In this document: positions 11,901 to 24,144 of the stretch, one piece after another | How positions within the stretch are numbered: the first letter of the stretch is position 1 | Layout: every line of letters begins with the position of its first letter | The notes under the pieces: model-generated | Told to the model about the DNA's origin: nothing | The model's input: only the letters and a program-made list of their open reading frames with translations | Database searches by the model: none | Made by a program: the position numbers and the translations under genes | Origin: Malus domestica | Lineage: Eukaryota > Streptophyta > Magnoliopsida > Rosales > Rosaceae | Length of the DNA stretch: 64,000 nucleotides | Direction of reading: 5' to 3' | NCBI RefSeq assembly: GCF_042453785.1 | Contig: NC_091673.1 | Location: forward strand, 3,479,501-3,543,500

Positions 11901-13274
11901 AATCTCTTTGATGAATAATTTTACCAAGCTACTGTCCAAGCACCCAGGAAGCAAGAAAGGCGAAGTTGCAGACCATAAAAACTAGAAATTATTAATTAAC
12001 AAAAATACCAAACGTTACATCAAAAAAACATCAAAAAATTATCTGACTTATGAAACAAAGGGCCAAAACAAAAATTCAAGTTTTCAATAGGAAGCATAGA
12101 AAGGCTCTATAGGCTACAATTCTCAAAATGAAAAAACTGATATCTTCTTAATGATGCTTGTCCTTCAGATTCCCATGTACAATAAGCACAAAAGTATCAC
12201 AATCCACTAAATCCATAACCAACAAGTAAAACACTCCAAAAATCACCATACAAATACTTGCAACAAAAAAAACACAAAGTTACAAATCCACATATAAGGG
12301 TTCTCCTGAAGTTTTAGGTGCCATATCTTCCCTAGGGTTCTACAATTCAAAAGCTTTGTCAAAGAAATCCAAGGATATGCTAATCTATTGAACCTGTATC
12401 CTGTCCGGGAACTAGACTTGAAGTCATAAACTGGAACCTCAACCTGCTTCCCTGCTTTTAAATCATTGACATTCTGGAGCAATGTGTCGTAGTCTGTCAA
12501 GCGTGGATCTGTTTTATATAAAAATATAAGTGAAAAGAAGAAAATATAATAATTATATAACCAAAAACATTGCGCACCATATTGTTCCCCTGCTTGAAAA
12601 AACTAGCCCTCAGTCATGCAAGGAACACAAACTTGAGCAGATTTATGAATAGTTCTCAAATTTAATATATGGATGGATGTCAATAAAATTTTCATGCCGT
12701 CCTCATCAAGGCTAGGTAAGCATTTCTACTAAGTCGGTATCATACGTCCATCACCATATAAACATGTATCACATAATGAATAAGGACCTTACATAATTTT
12801 CAGTTAGACTGCATAAATATTACACCGGAGCCTATCCAATTAGGAAAACTAATATAAGTACGCGTCTGTTATTGAGCTCCCTGAAAACATATACTAAAGC
12901 TTCATAACAAGAGAAACTAAGTGAGCTAATGATTTACCATCAAAGTTTCCATCGACAATTCGACTGGCATCATTGTAGTTGTCCATTGATATGACAGCAA
13001 CGCTGGGCATAAAGTTGAGTATCTTTTCTGTAAATATAGTCTTTCCAGCCCCAGAAGGACCCGCAACTCCTACTAATATTATTCCGTCATTCTTTTGGGC
13101 CAACAACTGGCACGCACGGATTACTATAAAGAAACCCTTCTCAAATGACAAAGAACTTTGAATCGGCGCAATCTCGTAAGAAGAAGAATCCCTTCGCTTA
13201 ACCAATCGAACTTGATCTTTTAAAAGGCCTTGCCGTCTTTGATGTGAATCAGAACCAGACATATCTTGAGTCAT
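8971..13274 (-). CDS. TTM2: Triphosphate tunnel metalloenzyme TTM1/TTM2 type (P-loop kinase + CYTH + tail anchor)
   Basis: Eleven minus-strand exons join in frame: 13274-12938, 12508-12394, 11828-11633, 11545-11432, 11321-11148, 10974-10780, 10484-10362, 10250-10129, 9835-9712, 9612-9343 and 9192-8971. They give 1992 nt, 663 residues. The N-terminal half is uridine-kinase-like, with Walker A GPSGAGKT (72-79) and VISMDNYND. The middle is the CYTH domain, with [20 protein letters not shown] where ordinary CYTH enzymes carry EXEXK, as is known for plant TTM1/2. A coiled-coil stretch and a C-terminal helix (about 640-660) followed by a short basic tail fit a tail-anchored protein. Arabidopsis TTM1 and TTM2 are mitochondrial outer-membrane pyrophosphatases acting in senescence and in immunity, respectively. 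The gene order around it matches Arabidopsis TTM2 (At1g26190, from memory), so I lean to TTM2. Confidence 0.93.
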
Positions 13275-14521
13275 TACCGTTATGCTGGCTTCCTCAGTTC
13301 CTCTGGTTGGCAAAAGGAAAAAAGAAGGTAAAGAGATATAAAAATGACAAAACAGCAAAAACATAAAATGAGACAACTAAAGAATGCAAGAGTGCATTGT
13401 GCAAGCTTAAGAGGCAAAACGTAACAATTAAAATTGCAGGTCACCACCACAACCTTCTTCATAACTAGAATGCATCTTCTTCTAGTTACCCCAAGAGAAG
13501 TAACATGCATAGCATGCATCTTCATCTAGTTACTCGAAGAGGTGTAACGCGTATGTGTGGACGCACACCTGGATGCCGATTGTGTTGGCATTTTGGATGT
13601 AAATTAAGAAATTTGAACGTCATACAAAAGTTAAGGAACTGCAATATTTTGGCATTAGCAGATATGACTTGCACCAAGAGACAATTTTCCAAACCTACGC
13701 CATTAACCAAAGATGGTTCGACTTTCCAAGGATCTCAGGGTATGGAATGCCTCTAATTAATGAACCAACAAGGCACTGACAAACGTCTGTATCATATAGC
13801 TATTTCCAGACTCCAGATTGAGAATTACTATACTGAGTCTTAGAAGAATCAAGAATTTGACAACAATACGCCTAAAACTTTTGTCTAAGATTTCGTTCAA
13901 CTTGCTACAACCACAATACTCCTTGTTGTAGTAGGATGTAACCATAGGAACTGTAGACTCCAATGAACAAGGCATCTATATAACTACTAAGAAGTACACC
14001 AAGCAGAACTGTCATAAGCAAAAACTCAAACTTTAAATACAAAGATCATTTCTTTTGCGCTCAAAATCTTGACCCAAACAACATCCACCATCACAACAGC
14101 TTAAATTAAGGATCACCTACGTAACAAAACAGGCTCAAGAATCTGTTCTGAGTTCTGACACCCCCCCGTGGATCTAAAAACGAGCGCACGAATCATAAAA
14201 CAAAAAACAAAGGATTACCCAGAAATTGCAATGGCAAAACAAGCAGAACCCAATTTTTGTTGAGTAAAAATTCCAATGCCGGTGTGGATCAAAACCAAAA
14301 CCAAAACCAATGTGTGTGCTTGTGGTGATGGGAGCAGTAACGGACTCACTTGTTATGCGGCAATGAGTCGAAGTGAGCTCAGCAACAATAACTCAGAAGG
14401 AGCCTGGCCACGGTATCGAGGTCGGTTTCTGCTTTGCAGTATTTAATGTTTCCTTGATATTTTGCTTCCCGTGAAATGGAAAGGAGAGTGATCCTCTCCC
14501 TCTGGAGTTTTTGGGAGGTGG

Positions 14522-14525
<4 letters not shown>
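13275..14525 (-). promoter_or_regulatory. 5' UTR intron, leader exon and promoter of the TTM gene
   Basis: On the minus strand a leader exon ending in CAA/GTGAGT near 14350 is followed by an intron of about 1 kb, with an acceptor (ACCAGAG) close to 13306, just before the start codon at 13274. A 48-bp imperfect direct repeat lies in the intron near 13470-13550. No conserved coding region is seen in the intron. Confidence 0.5.

Positions 14526-14561
<36 letters not shown>
14526..14561. repeat. GA microsatellite
   Basis: A perfect GA run of about 18 units next to the leader exon of the TTM gene; it reads CT on the transcribed strand, as at the kinase gene. Probably length-polymorphic. Confidence 0.9.
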
Positions 14562-14563
<2 letters not shown>

Positions 14564-14593
14564 GAGGTATTTTATACTTTAATTCAGTTGCAT

Positions 14594-14874
14594 ATTTACA
14601 AAAAAATATATATATTTATTCCTATTTATTTGTTTATTTTATTTTAATTTGGTGATTTTTAACACTTTAACTTTTCTGGTGATATTTATCGTAGTAGTCA
14701 AAGAATTCAAGTCCCCCTAAACCACATTAAGGGTTAGATTTACAAAAATATATATATATTTATTCCTATTTATTTGTTTATTATATTTTAATTTGGTGAT
14801 GTTTAACTTTTCTGGTGATATTTATCGTAGTAGTCAAAGAATTCAAGTACCCCTAAACCACATTAAGGGTTAGG
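14594..14874. repeat. Tandem duplication, period 144 bp
   Basis: Two head-to-tail units (14594-14737 and 14738-14874) are nearly identical. Both run from TTTACAAAAA through ATTTATTCCTATTTATTTG to ACCACATTAAGGGTTAG. The second unit lacks about 11 bases in the middle. The high identity suggests a recent local duplication. Confidence 0.85.
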
Positions 14875-14961
14875 ATTGCTTATTTTTTGAATTATCCTTT
14901 TAATTTGGAAATATTATGTAGGTTTACAGGGAGAAAAGACATATTTAGGTAGGACTCCTTC

Positions 14962-15500
14962 GTCGACATGTGTTGTGACACGAGATAAATGTTGTTTCTT
15001 AATTTTTGACGCTTTAAATTAAGAGAGAAACATGATTTAACGTTGACATATTTGGTGTAATTTTAAAAATTTCTTTACATGCAAAAGAACACAAAACTAT
15101 CAGTTCTAATATGCAGTGAGACAAGAGATAACTGTTATTTTCTGTTTTTTTGGCTCTGTTAATCGAGGGAGAAATGTGAATAACACTGACATTTGGTTTG
15201 TATTCTTTAACACAAGCTTTCCTCTAGACATAAAAGAACACAAAAAAATATCAGTTTTAGCATGTATTAAGAGTCTAAGACACGATATAATTGTTGTATC
15301 AATTTTAACAGGCATTGAGACAAAAGATAAACTGTTGCATGAGGCATGATATATCTATAGTTTTTTATGTTTTTAAGCTCACTTGATCTAGGGAGAAAGG
15401 TCAGTAACACAGACATTTAATTTATGTTCTTCAACACAAATTTCCTTTAGATGCAAAAGAACCCAAAACTATTAGTTTTAACCTACATTTTGACACGAAG
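14962..15500. repeat. Degenerate tandem array, units about 150-200 bp
   Basis: Three diverged units follow each other. Each carries in order a GACACGAGATAA-like block, a GGGAGAAA block, an ACATTTGGT-like block and a CAAAAGAACACAAAACTATC-like block (starting near 14965, 15117 and 15310). Unit length varies and identity is modest. No coding potential. It may be an old satellite seed or a decayed element. Confidence 0.55.
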
Positions 15501-15640
15501 TACCGGTTACTTTCCGTTTCTTTTTATATGTTTGATCCAAATTAGAAATAACTAAAACTTAGGAATAAACAATGACCGTCAATCCTATTAACACTTTGTT
15601 TGTTTCTGTACATTATCCAAATTTTAATCAAAGGTTCATT

Positions 15641-15800
15641 TAGCTCATATGGTTGTGTGGTGTACAATTGGTGTTCCATGTTTAGCATGTTTGGTTAGGC
15701 AACGCATTTGGTTTGATTCCTAACTAAACTCCTCTCCCTAGTTGGCAAATTCCCACAGCTAATTATGTAAACGCCAATTTTAGTTAAGTGATTATATTTA
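15641..15800 (+). repeat. Possible tRNA-derived SINE remnant
   Basis: TAGCTCATATGG at 15641 fits a pol III A box and GGTTTGATTCC at 15710 is one base from a B-box consensus, both on the plus strand. Spacing is longer than usual, and no A-tail or target duplication was identified, so this is tentative. Confidence 0.3.
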
Positions 15801-15817
15801 TATATGCAGCTCCAAAT

Positions 15818-15968
15818 TTACGAGAAATCTCCTCGTGAATCAAGAACTTAACTCGATACACCAAATATTATAATATAAATAGTTAAAATTTATTTTTTGA
15901 ATATTCAACAATTTATGTTATCATACTTAATGTATTCGGACTGCGTTTCTAATCAACCAAAATAACTC
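15818..15968. repeat. AT-rich MITE-like repeat, copy 1 of 2
   Basis: Shares with 55742-55872 the ordered blocks CCAAATATTATAATATA, ACAATTTATGTTATCATACT and a closing TGTATTCGG-like piece. Ends and target duplication not resolved. Confidence 0.4.
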
Positions 15969-16940
15969 CAAATTTACGTTGTAAAAAGGTGTTAAAATGG
16001 GACCCAATGAATTTGCATTTGTTCAATAATGGTCAGTGGGATGATGGGCAATTGGGCATGACCCTAGCAAAAGCTGAAGAGCCGCCGCAAGGCATTATAC
16101 TATTCCGTGCATCAATGGATCAATCAAACAACAACTTTGTACTAGCGTAACATGGCTAGCTCTAGCACACATGGTACCATCATAACCATTCATTGGTTTC
16201 GGTTCGTTCGACGTATTCAAAAGTGATTTCGGCACATTCGTTTTCTTTCTTTTCTACTTTTGAAAAGTGAAAATGATAACGCGTTGTGAAATATAATGCA
16301 ATGTAAATATTTCAATTATAATATTGTCATGCTTCTTGCCGTTATAATTAAAGAAATCTCATCGAGTGCTTTTGAAACTAAAAATACCGAAAAAACTCAA
16401 GTTGCAAAGAATTGAGACACATTCGAAAAAGTGGAACCTCTTTAATTAAATTTAATTTCCAATCGACAAAAGAGATTTTCATTTCTCAGTCGCCGACTAA
16501 AAGATGCAGATAATGAAAAAAATTGAAAAGGACAGAAAGGGCCCGGTGGATCGAAGCCACCAATTGATGCTTGCTCGTCATGGATGGGGGCATATGGTAT
16601 TTTGGACACTTTGGCAATGGCACGCACCAAATCATCCGATCAATATGTTTTCTTTCCCTTTCCTGATAAAGTATCAAAAGCAACAATTTTCAATCGTGTG
16701 AAGAAAATCATAAGAAAAACAAAGAAAATAAAAAGGATTAATTGGGAAGGAGCAATTAAGGATGACATAGGATATGAATACACAAAGAATCTTTGTCAAC
16801 CACATATGACCAATGACCTTATAAAGTCCTCACTTTTGTTCTTCCTTGACCAATTCAAAGGAGTTTTGTTATTCAACCCATATAATTTGATTGACTTGAA
16901 ATGTCCTACCATCAAAGGCTCAAGTTATGAAATTGAATTT

Positions 16941-17115
16941 GAGAAATGTTAAAGAAAATTTTCTCCAAAATAAGATTATTCGTAAATTCTCTGCAATTCA
17001 TAGTTTAACTTTAATTTTTGTGTCAATGTTATAAAATATTATGTCAAAAAATATGAGGAGATGATAGATAGCTCACAGAGAATCTGACTTTTAGATAGTT
17101 TGCTTAGCATTTCTC
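16941..17115 (-). mobile_element. MITE family D, copy 1
   Basis: Begins GAGAAATGTTAA and ends TAGCATTTCTC, so the termini are inverted repeats. The inside shares the ATGTTATAAAATATT block with the copies at 54587-54756 and 58270-58440. Non-coding; target duplication not clear. Confidence 0.65.
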
Positions 17116-17435
17116 ATTGAAAATTATAAAGAGTGCAAGCATTTTTTAACAAAGTTATTATTAGTACTTTAAAAATGTCATTTTGTACTATGTGAAAGAA
17201 AAAAAAAACATTTTACAAAACTAAATATTACTTTTTGTTAAATGATATTCTAAATTATTTTGATTTATGAGAAAATATTCAAACCTAAATACAAGAGGAC
17301 AAGCGCACACTTGCAAATTTTATCTTTGTTTAAATATTAAAAAATGAACCCTTGTACGAGTCTAGCTTCTAGATACGCATTAATGTATAATAAAACCTTA
17401 AGCCCCTTAAATGGGAAGAGATGTTTCAATATGAC

Positions 17436-17578
17436 CGTGGCACGAAATGCTATATAAATTGTGGGATATGTGTATTAAAAAGTTAATAATTTAAAAAATA
17501 AAATTTATCACCAATTACATAAAAATACATGGTATACCACATACGTTCCCGTCACAACTAAAAATTTCTCCTAAATGG
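17436..17578. repeat. MITE-like repeat family F, copy 1
   Basis: Shares with 39342-39480 the ordered blocks TGTGTATTAAAAAGTTAATAA, ATTACATAAAAATACATG and CGTCACAACTAAAAATT. Non-coding. Family and ends unresolved. Confidence 0.45.
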
Positions 17579-17697
17579 GGTGAATCGAATTAGAAAATGA
17601 CGTTTTCCTCCTTTGACAAGTTGCTTCTGCGCCCATGTCGACAGTGTCCTTTTTTCAGTTCAACACTGATTCATAATTTTGTTTAGCGGATTTTGCA

Positions 17698-17880
17698 CGG
17701 AATATGATTCTCTTCCTCATTTTTTTCTTCTCCTTCTCTCATGTTATTTTTTTTTTATAAAAAAATTAATATAAAATGTTGATATGACTTATTCGTGACC
17801 GTTTCTCACTAATCTGAATTCTCTAGGTTTAACTATATAAAATAATATAATACAGTTTACAAACCATCTCTTTTTCTTGC
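17698..17880. mobile_element. Mutator-type MITE B2, incomplete copy
   Basis: The left end GGAATATGATTCTCTTCC and the core ATAAAATGTTGATATGACTT match the B2 element at 39784-39966, but the right end is not recognisable. Probably an old, partly deleted copy. Confidence 0.5.
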
Positions 17881-19638
17881 ATCATTTTTCTCATCGCTTC
17901 TTGTACATGTACAAATTTGGATTTGTTTAATTTTAACACGTATGTGTTTAATTACAAAAAAATTTGGCTCACCTTGTGAATTTTTTAAAGTTAGCTGATA
18001 CTATAAAAAAATATTGTATCAAGTTTCTTTATTTATAAAGATTTAAATTTTTAAGCTTGCCCATCCGGTAAAAAATTCATAGCTCCGTCATTGTGTTCAA
18101 GTACCACCTGAACTAGTAAATCTGTGCGCAACTACTACCCAAACTTTATGTTTTGAGAATATACCACCATAATTTCATGGTTGGTGCAAATGTATCACCT
18201 CAGTCAGTTACAATTCATATTGTCATTAACTCAAGTCATGGTGCCAAGTACAGGAACTAATATGAGGAAAGTTTAGTAAATTTGATCCATCTTGATCAGA
18301 AGAAAAGAAAATTAAAAAGTTGAAAGAATTCAAGAACAAATTAAGAAACTAAATCCCTGCACCAACTTCCCAGCTTCCCCACTCTCTCTCCACAATCAAA
18401 ATTGAAAGTTGAAAGGGCATTGTGTCGGTCGAAAAAAGTTATAAAAGCATTTTAGCCTCCTCTTAGCCATAATCGTATGATTCACTAACACCATAAATCA
18501 AACTTAGGACGTACCCTATAGAATACGGACCTAGGATGTGCCACGTGTTTCTGTACTTACTATTACGTACTAGCATAGCCTTATATAAGCATGTGTTTAA
18601 ACAAAGGCCTAACATACTTAATATAGTCATTTCATTGCATTATTAATTAAATTTTCCTCCAACGGCAATACATAGATTTCTGGCTGATTTATTGGGATCC
18701 TTATATTGCATTTAATTCTAACTTAATTGGGATCGATATAATTTGCTTTTAATCATCAAATATTAATCACTAAAAAGTGCTATCTATTTTCCTTTTCTGG
18801 TGAACCAAATTCGGCCTGTTCAGTCTTAGTTAAAGTTCGTAGAGGCCCATGATAGCAGCCGACCTAGCTTTGCTTGCTGGATTAACTGTGCCGTGACTCG
18901 TGGAGTCGTGGTCCATGCTAGAAAGTGATATTCCCGTTATTTTTTACTTTTTACAAACAATTCTTTATTTATAACTATCGAATCGAAGAAACAACGGTGA
19001 ATGAAAATTACAATTAAAAATCAAAACTATCAGAGCTTTACTCAAAATGTTGTTGGTGCTGTGAAGCGAGTTTAATAGATAGATAAATTTTATTTGAACT
19101 CATACAACCTTTTTTTACACCTAACTTACTTTTTACACTCATATTACTTTTAATTAAGATATCAATATCTCATTAAACCCAAATTTATTACCTAAACTAT
19201 CCTCACAAACCCAATTCAATTTGTAAATTTGGCTATACACCCATTTATCTACAATGTAATCGCCAAAATCTTTGCCTTCAATTTTGTAGAACCTATCAAT
19301 GTAGCACTGCCTCATGCCCAATATCTGCATCTACAGGCAAGGCAACCCCAAATTATTTCAGAAATCAAACCCACAACAAAAACTTCAAAAGGTCCTCCTT
19401 GATAATTTTGAATTCTTACAACTTAATGTCATTTTGAGAGCTGGAAGATCTACAGTTCTATGGGTTTAAAATTTCTTTGAATTTTTAGCTCTTTAAAAAT
19501 AGAGATTTCTATTTTTTTTTTTTAATTTTTTTCTATCAATTGCTTCAATGAATTTTTATTTGATCTTTTTCCTAAAGTTTCAAATTTCCAAATGGATTTT
19601 TGAAAACCCAACCCAGCAGAGACAGGTGATGTAGAAAG

Positions 19639-20171
19639 TGTTGGAACTTGTGATTATGTGGGACTCCCAGTCCTACATCGCCCATTTCTCTACTTCAAGT
19701 CCTCTTTATAAGTGTGTTATCGTACTTATGGTTTGAAAGAAATTGGGCCAAAGCCATGGACCTTAGACTTGGAGGGTTTGGGTGTATATATTAAATGTCA
19801 AAGATTAGCCTTGGGCCTTGGGGCTCGGATGGACAAAAATTACAAGTTTAATATTTTTCGGTTTTGATTTTAAGGATTTAGTTTTTAACATTTATATTTG
19901 AAAGGATAAGTTTGAACAGTCATAACTGTTCACGAATGCCATTATATATATGGCGACAATATCAGAAACGAATCAATCAATTCCATCGCTTCCTTTTTTT
20001 TCCATATTTCACAGAGAAACACCACAACCAATTCGCCAAGAATCCAAGTTCGTGTGCAAGAACTTGGATTAGATAGTTGTATCCTACAAGATAGACGTTC
20101 ATTGATCTACTGCACTGGTGTAGGAGTGAATTTCTGTCTTAGGAGATTGCTTTTGCAAGCCTCTATCCTCA
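19639..20171 (+). mobile_element. LTR-like segment, candidate solo LTR (fossil)
   Basis: Starts TGTTGGAACTTGTG and resembles a plant LTR: a short promoter-like upstream part, then an R/U5-like part with AAGAACTTGGATTAGATAG and GTAGGAGTGAATTTCTGTC. It ends near 20171. No internal region, primer site or coding domain follows, so if it is an LTR it stands alone. The right edge and the target duplication were not resolved. Age cannot be judged without a partner LTR. Confidence 0.4.
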
Positions 20172-20273
20172 AAAAATAAGTCAATGATTTATGATTCTAT
20201 AAGCAATTTCATTAAGTGATTATATTTTGATATATTGTATTTGTTGTTTAATTTTTCATTTGAAAATAAACTG

Positions 20274-20346
20274 TGCAAGCCTCTACATTCACCTCTCCCA
20301 GACCCTGCGTAAAGCGGGAGCCTTGTGCACTGGGTACGACCTTTAT
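20274..20346 (+). repeat. SINE 3' end, Au-SINE-like
   Basis: The run of CTCCCAGACCCTGCGTAAAG, GCGGGAGCC and GTGCACTGGGTACGACCTTT is the hallmark 3' part of Au-type tRNA-derived SINEs of flowering plants. The 5' tRNA-like head is not recognisable upstream, so this looks like a truncated copy. Confidence 0.6.
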
Positions 20347-20956
20347 ACACCTATTAATTGGTTGGTCCTAATAGAAAGATTTCCTGATTTGATCTTTTTC
20401 TTAAAGCTTTGTTTTTATTATAAGAGCTATTAGGGGTTTTGTGGGAATGAATGTAGGATAAACAATGAGTGATGACAGGGTTTAATTATAGGGTGTGGGT
20501 TTATTCATAAATTTTAGTTTTATTGTTAACTTCAACTTGTACTTTATGGTAATTATGCAATAGAGTAAAAATGACAATTCACATTTAAAGTTTAAGTTGG
20601 GTATAGAGAGAGGTTAATTAGGTTTAAATAAAATTTCCCTAATACATATGATCACATAAAAATTAAACTCATCAGATCCAAATATTAAGACTCAAAAGCA
20701 TTCAGCTTACCGTGTGAGTGAATCAAACTCAAAATTTTCAGCCAGCCGTGCAAGGAGTACTGTTTTTTAATCTCTTTCAATCTTTCACTTTGCACAAGGT
20801 ATTATGAACGAGGATATAAAACATTCTTATATCATTAACTTTCAAACGTAAATTAACATTTAAATTTGTAATCATTTCTTGGTATAACTATAACAAATAC
20901 GGTTTTCCGAATGAAGCTTCTCTCGTGAGGACTGGTTGCAGCATTTTTTGCAGCTC

Positions 20957-22500
20957 TCAAGTGTTGACAAACCTGCAATTTTTTCTCACTTCTCCATTCT
21001 CAAAGCTTTCATCGTTAGGAATATTTCCCAACTTCACCATCGACTCCGAAAACTGCTCGAAGAAAGCAATTGGATCAGCTGCATACTTCTTCACAATCTC
21101 CCCCGTTTCGATCCCCAACAAACTAGAGTACATTTCCTGATCTGAGTTTAGCACTCCCTCCCCTTTCAGCAGCAGTTGATAGAAAGAATTATCAAAGAGT
21201 TCGGGAGTCACGTAATCCATGGCGGTTACGTTATTGTCCCCGCCAACTGGTGGGCACGTCGATCTCAGGTTGCTGAGGTGCGACTCAGACGGCGGATTGA
21301 ATCCTGAAGTTGCTTCGAATTCGCCACTATAAATCCTTTCTCTTACGTTCTCACACCGCGCCATGCCGATTGTGTGAGCTCCTGATATGTATATATTGAG
21401 AAAAGTTTAGCTAGCATCAATCGCTCATGCGCATATACATGTGTTTTGAACTGTTTAAGGGTGTGATGGTCACATGCATTCAAGTCCGGCTTATGTGTGA
21501 GAGGAAGGTTACATGTGACGTTAACATACAATAAAATTTGGGTCTTTTTTTCAAGTACCTGAAAGAGCCACCATATCTGTGACTGATAAGCCTTGGTAAA
21601 GAAATTTGGAGATGATTTTCAGAAGGCCTTCATTTGGAGTAGGAATGTTAGCATCTGCAAGTTCAGGGCTAGCAGTTACGGAATCTTTTCTTCCTAGAGG
21701 AACATCCCAATAAGGTCCACCAACCTGCAAAGTTAAAATAAAACAATAACAAAGCAAGTGTGCGTTAGGGCAGGTACTGTGTTGGCCAACTTACAGAGTA
21801 AAAAATAATGAAAGAAGCAGATGTGGGTTAGAAAGTGAGTCGGTCGGTCAAGGCAGTATGTTCACCCCTTGTAACAAGTTTGAATCATCCAGGCTACCCG
21901 ACGAGAACAATGAATGAAGGGGTAAGAACCCCGCTTTTGAAGAAAACTTTACAGACATATATATGAGAGGTATGTATTCTAATTTGTACCAAAATCACAG
22001 CATCTCTTGCAGCAATAGTGAGAAGATCAGCGCATGAAACGATTCCTGGGCATTCTGATTCGAGCTGGTTCTTGATTCTGTCAACAATTCTGAAACCTTT
22101 TAAAGAGTGTATGTTGGGCAAAGCGTTCTTCTCCCCTGTCAGGTCGATTGTGTCCTCTAGCAAAACCGATCCATCACATCCCTGTTTACACGAACCAAGG
22201 GCTCAAATGGGATTCTATTAAATTTTAAGAATTCTACAAAAACTTGAAACCATAAACAATGGGAACCTGAACAAAACAGTCGTGGAAATGCAACCGAACT
22301 ACCAAGGCAGCGTTACGAGGATCAGAGAGCACAGCACATTCCATTTCTTTCTTCACAATGTCAAACACAGTCGGACATGCAGATTTGTAGTAGTCCAAAG
22401 TTAACGGAGGGTCACCTGCACGCAAGCCGGTGCTCAAAACGGAGAAAACTAGCAGCAAAAGTTGCACAACGAAGGGTCGGGAGCCAAGGGAAGGAGCCAT
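20957..22500 (-). CDS. PER11: Class III secretory peroxidase, PER11 type
   Basis: Four minus-strand exons, 22500-22267, 22181-21990, 21724-21559 and 21381-20957, join in frame to 1017 nt (338 residues). This is the classic three-intron layout of plant class III peroxidases. A signal peptide (about 1-28, hydrophobic [11 protein letters not shown]) predicts secretion to the wall or vacuole. The distal haem motif RLHFHDCF is at 69-76 (catalytic His73, Arg69) and the proximal motif GAHTIG gives His200; the cysteine pattern is the usual one. Enzymes of this family oxidise phenolics with H2O2, for instance in lignin or suberin cross-linking. The mature N-terminus ([15 protein letters not shown]), YGPYWDV-like block and the ending NCRFVNT resemble Arabidopsis PER11 (At1g68850, from memory). 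A TATA-like run lies at 22567-22580 on the minus strand. The gene looks intact. Confidence 0.94.
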
Positions 22501-22564
22501 TTTCGGTTGCGATAGGGTTTTCTTGGAGGATTGGAAAGAGTGGGAGAGATGGTTGGGACTGAGA

Positions 22565-22580
22565 GATATATATATATAAG
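22565..22580 (-). promoter_or_regulatory. TATA-like element of the peroxidase gene
   Basis: A TATATATATATA run 65-80 bases before the start codon on the minus strand, at a fitting distance for a TATA box. Position only; not tested. Confidence 0.45.
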
Positions 22581-22759
22581 TGAAAAGTGCATGAAAATGT
22601 CTGCATATCAATTTGCATGGGGAGTTTGAGTATTTGGGACAAAGACGAGTCAATTTTGGATGCAACTACTATTTGGCCCGGTTGGTGGGTTTTTCTCGGA
22701 CCAGCAGTACCAAGCAAAAGAGTTAAAAAGACGTACGCTTTTTCCAACAAACAATGCCT

Positions 22760-24144
22760 AATGACAGCTAACGTTTAACCCTTTCACCTTTTACAGAACT
22801 CTTGACTTAACAGTAAATCAGACCGCTTGAGGAGATCAACTCACATAACATCGATTCATTGTTATCGTTACATCTTGTGCTAATAGTACAATTCTATATA
22901 AAAAAATTACACATATCTTTATACCGTTAGTATGGAACGCTACTTTTCCGTATCATAAAAGTTTTGTTACTGGTTGAGGCTTCTTGCTTACCATCTTCTG
23001 GAAAGAAAAAAAGGTCCAGCATATAAATCTATTGTACAAAAGGTTCGAATATGGAGTGGACTTGTTCATCGGTGGATTAGGTTAAACGGTGAAGAATGTA
23101 ATCTTATCTTAATTATTCATCTTTTTGTAGTGAAGTTTTGGTTGGAAAAATCGGATTTCAATTTGTTTGGGCAAAGAACTCGGACTAGTGATCGAGTTGC
23201 ACGCCACCCGTGTCAATGTTTCTTGACGCACAAGAATGCATTCTCTCGATTATTTCTTAATCTATGTGATAAAGTACATGATTAGTATATGATTTGTTTC
23301 ACCTTTCACGCGTCAAATACAATAAACCGATCAAACCGATGCGTGCATGCAATTTGCAACATGAGTGAGTACCTTTTGGAGGAGAGACCCTTGTGTATGC
23401 TTATCTGTCACATCACCCATTCGTCCAAGACACACACACACACAAGCTCAAATTGGTATGAAATCTTTTACACACACAAGCTCATTTTGGTAGACCCGAA
23501 TGCATGAAATCTTTTGTGCGTGTTTTGGGTGTCATACCCAAAAAGTTTCTCACATCATACCACATCATATCGTGTGATTTGTCTGCGATGCCAGAGTTTA
23601 TAGAGAAGGCTCTCTCCAAAATTGTACTCAAATGCCAACATTCAATAAGTTAAGTTAATCTATCTTAGTAGTAGAGCTCGTTCGGAAGCGATTTTAAAAT
23701 GATTGACAGTGCTTAAAATAATGTTAGAACCAATTCTTAATGAAAATACAAATAAATCCTAAAAAGCTCTCAAAGTTCTTTTTGCAAGAAACACATAATT
23801 TTAAGTGCTTTTAGAATCTAAAATTATTTATGCTAAAAGCGGTTTCAGTCATTGAAAAAACCCTTCCAAACAATCCCTTAAGCCTTAAGCAATAAACATG
23901 CAGAAGGCAAACAAGGCAAGGCTTGAATAGTTGGATTATCTCATTGACAAGATTTGGGGAAGCTGATGGCAATTTGAGCTCCCCTGAAATGATTTCAACA
24001 CACTAATTTCAATCCCTTAATTCTCTTGAAAATCTTTGGAAATCCATGTATCAGAAAAAATAAATTGGAATGACCAATACAACAACATTGCAGAAAATTC
24101 AGAATTTCTATGAGCCCAGAAAAGCACATGAGCGAAGAAACATG
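22760..24144. other. Peroxidase promoter region and intergenic spacer
   Basis: No gene supported. Contains a short CA run with a repeated ACACACACAAGCTCA block near 23420-23485, and a MITE copy at 23673-23880. Bases 23940-24144 are probably the 3' UTR of the PAC1-like gene. Confidence 0.45.
23673..23880. mobile_element. MITE family C, clearest copy
   Basis: The left end GAGCTCGTTCGGAAGCGATTTT and the right end AAAAGCGGTTTCAGTCATTG ... CCTTCCAAACAATCCCTTA form imperfect inverted repeats. The GTTTGGAAGTGCTTTT-type ends recur near 671-795, 37220-37455 and 50116-50292. Non-coding; probably a non-autonomous DNA transposon (hAT-like by style only). Confidence 0.55.

Larger units (their letters stand above)
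19085..20645. mobile_element. Possible long-TIR DNA element
   Basis: The left end (AAATTTTATTTGAAC ... CACCTAACTTACTTTTT) resembles the reverse complement of the right end near 20600-20640 (AAATTTTATTTAAACC ... CCAACTTAAAC), about 1.5 kb away. Between them lie an LTR-like piece and a SINE end, which could be later insertions. Repeat identity is modest and I found no target duplication, so the call is tentative. Confidence 0.3.
15969..20956. other. Gene-free, repeat-rich interval
   Basis: Nearly 5 kb between the TTM and peroxidase genes with no coding region I can support. The 122-codon open frame near 16584-16952 has low-complexity composition and no family resemblance. The interval contains MITE copies (16941-17115, 17436-17578, 17698-17880), a possible long-TIR element (19085-20645) with an LTR-like piece, and a SINE 3' end (20274-20346). 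The rest, including 18060-19080, is unremarkable AT-rich sequence. Confidence 0.5.

Noticed and set aside
16584-16952. A 122-codon open frame on the plus strand
   Set aside because: Lysine- and isoleucine-rich, no recognisable domain, no splice or promoter signals, and in AT-rich repeat DNA.
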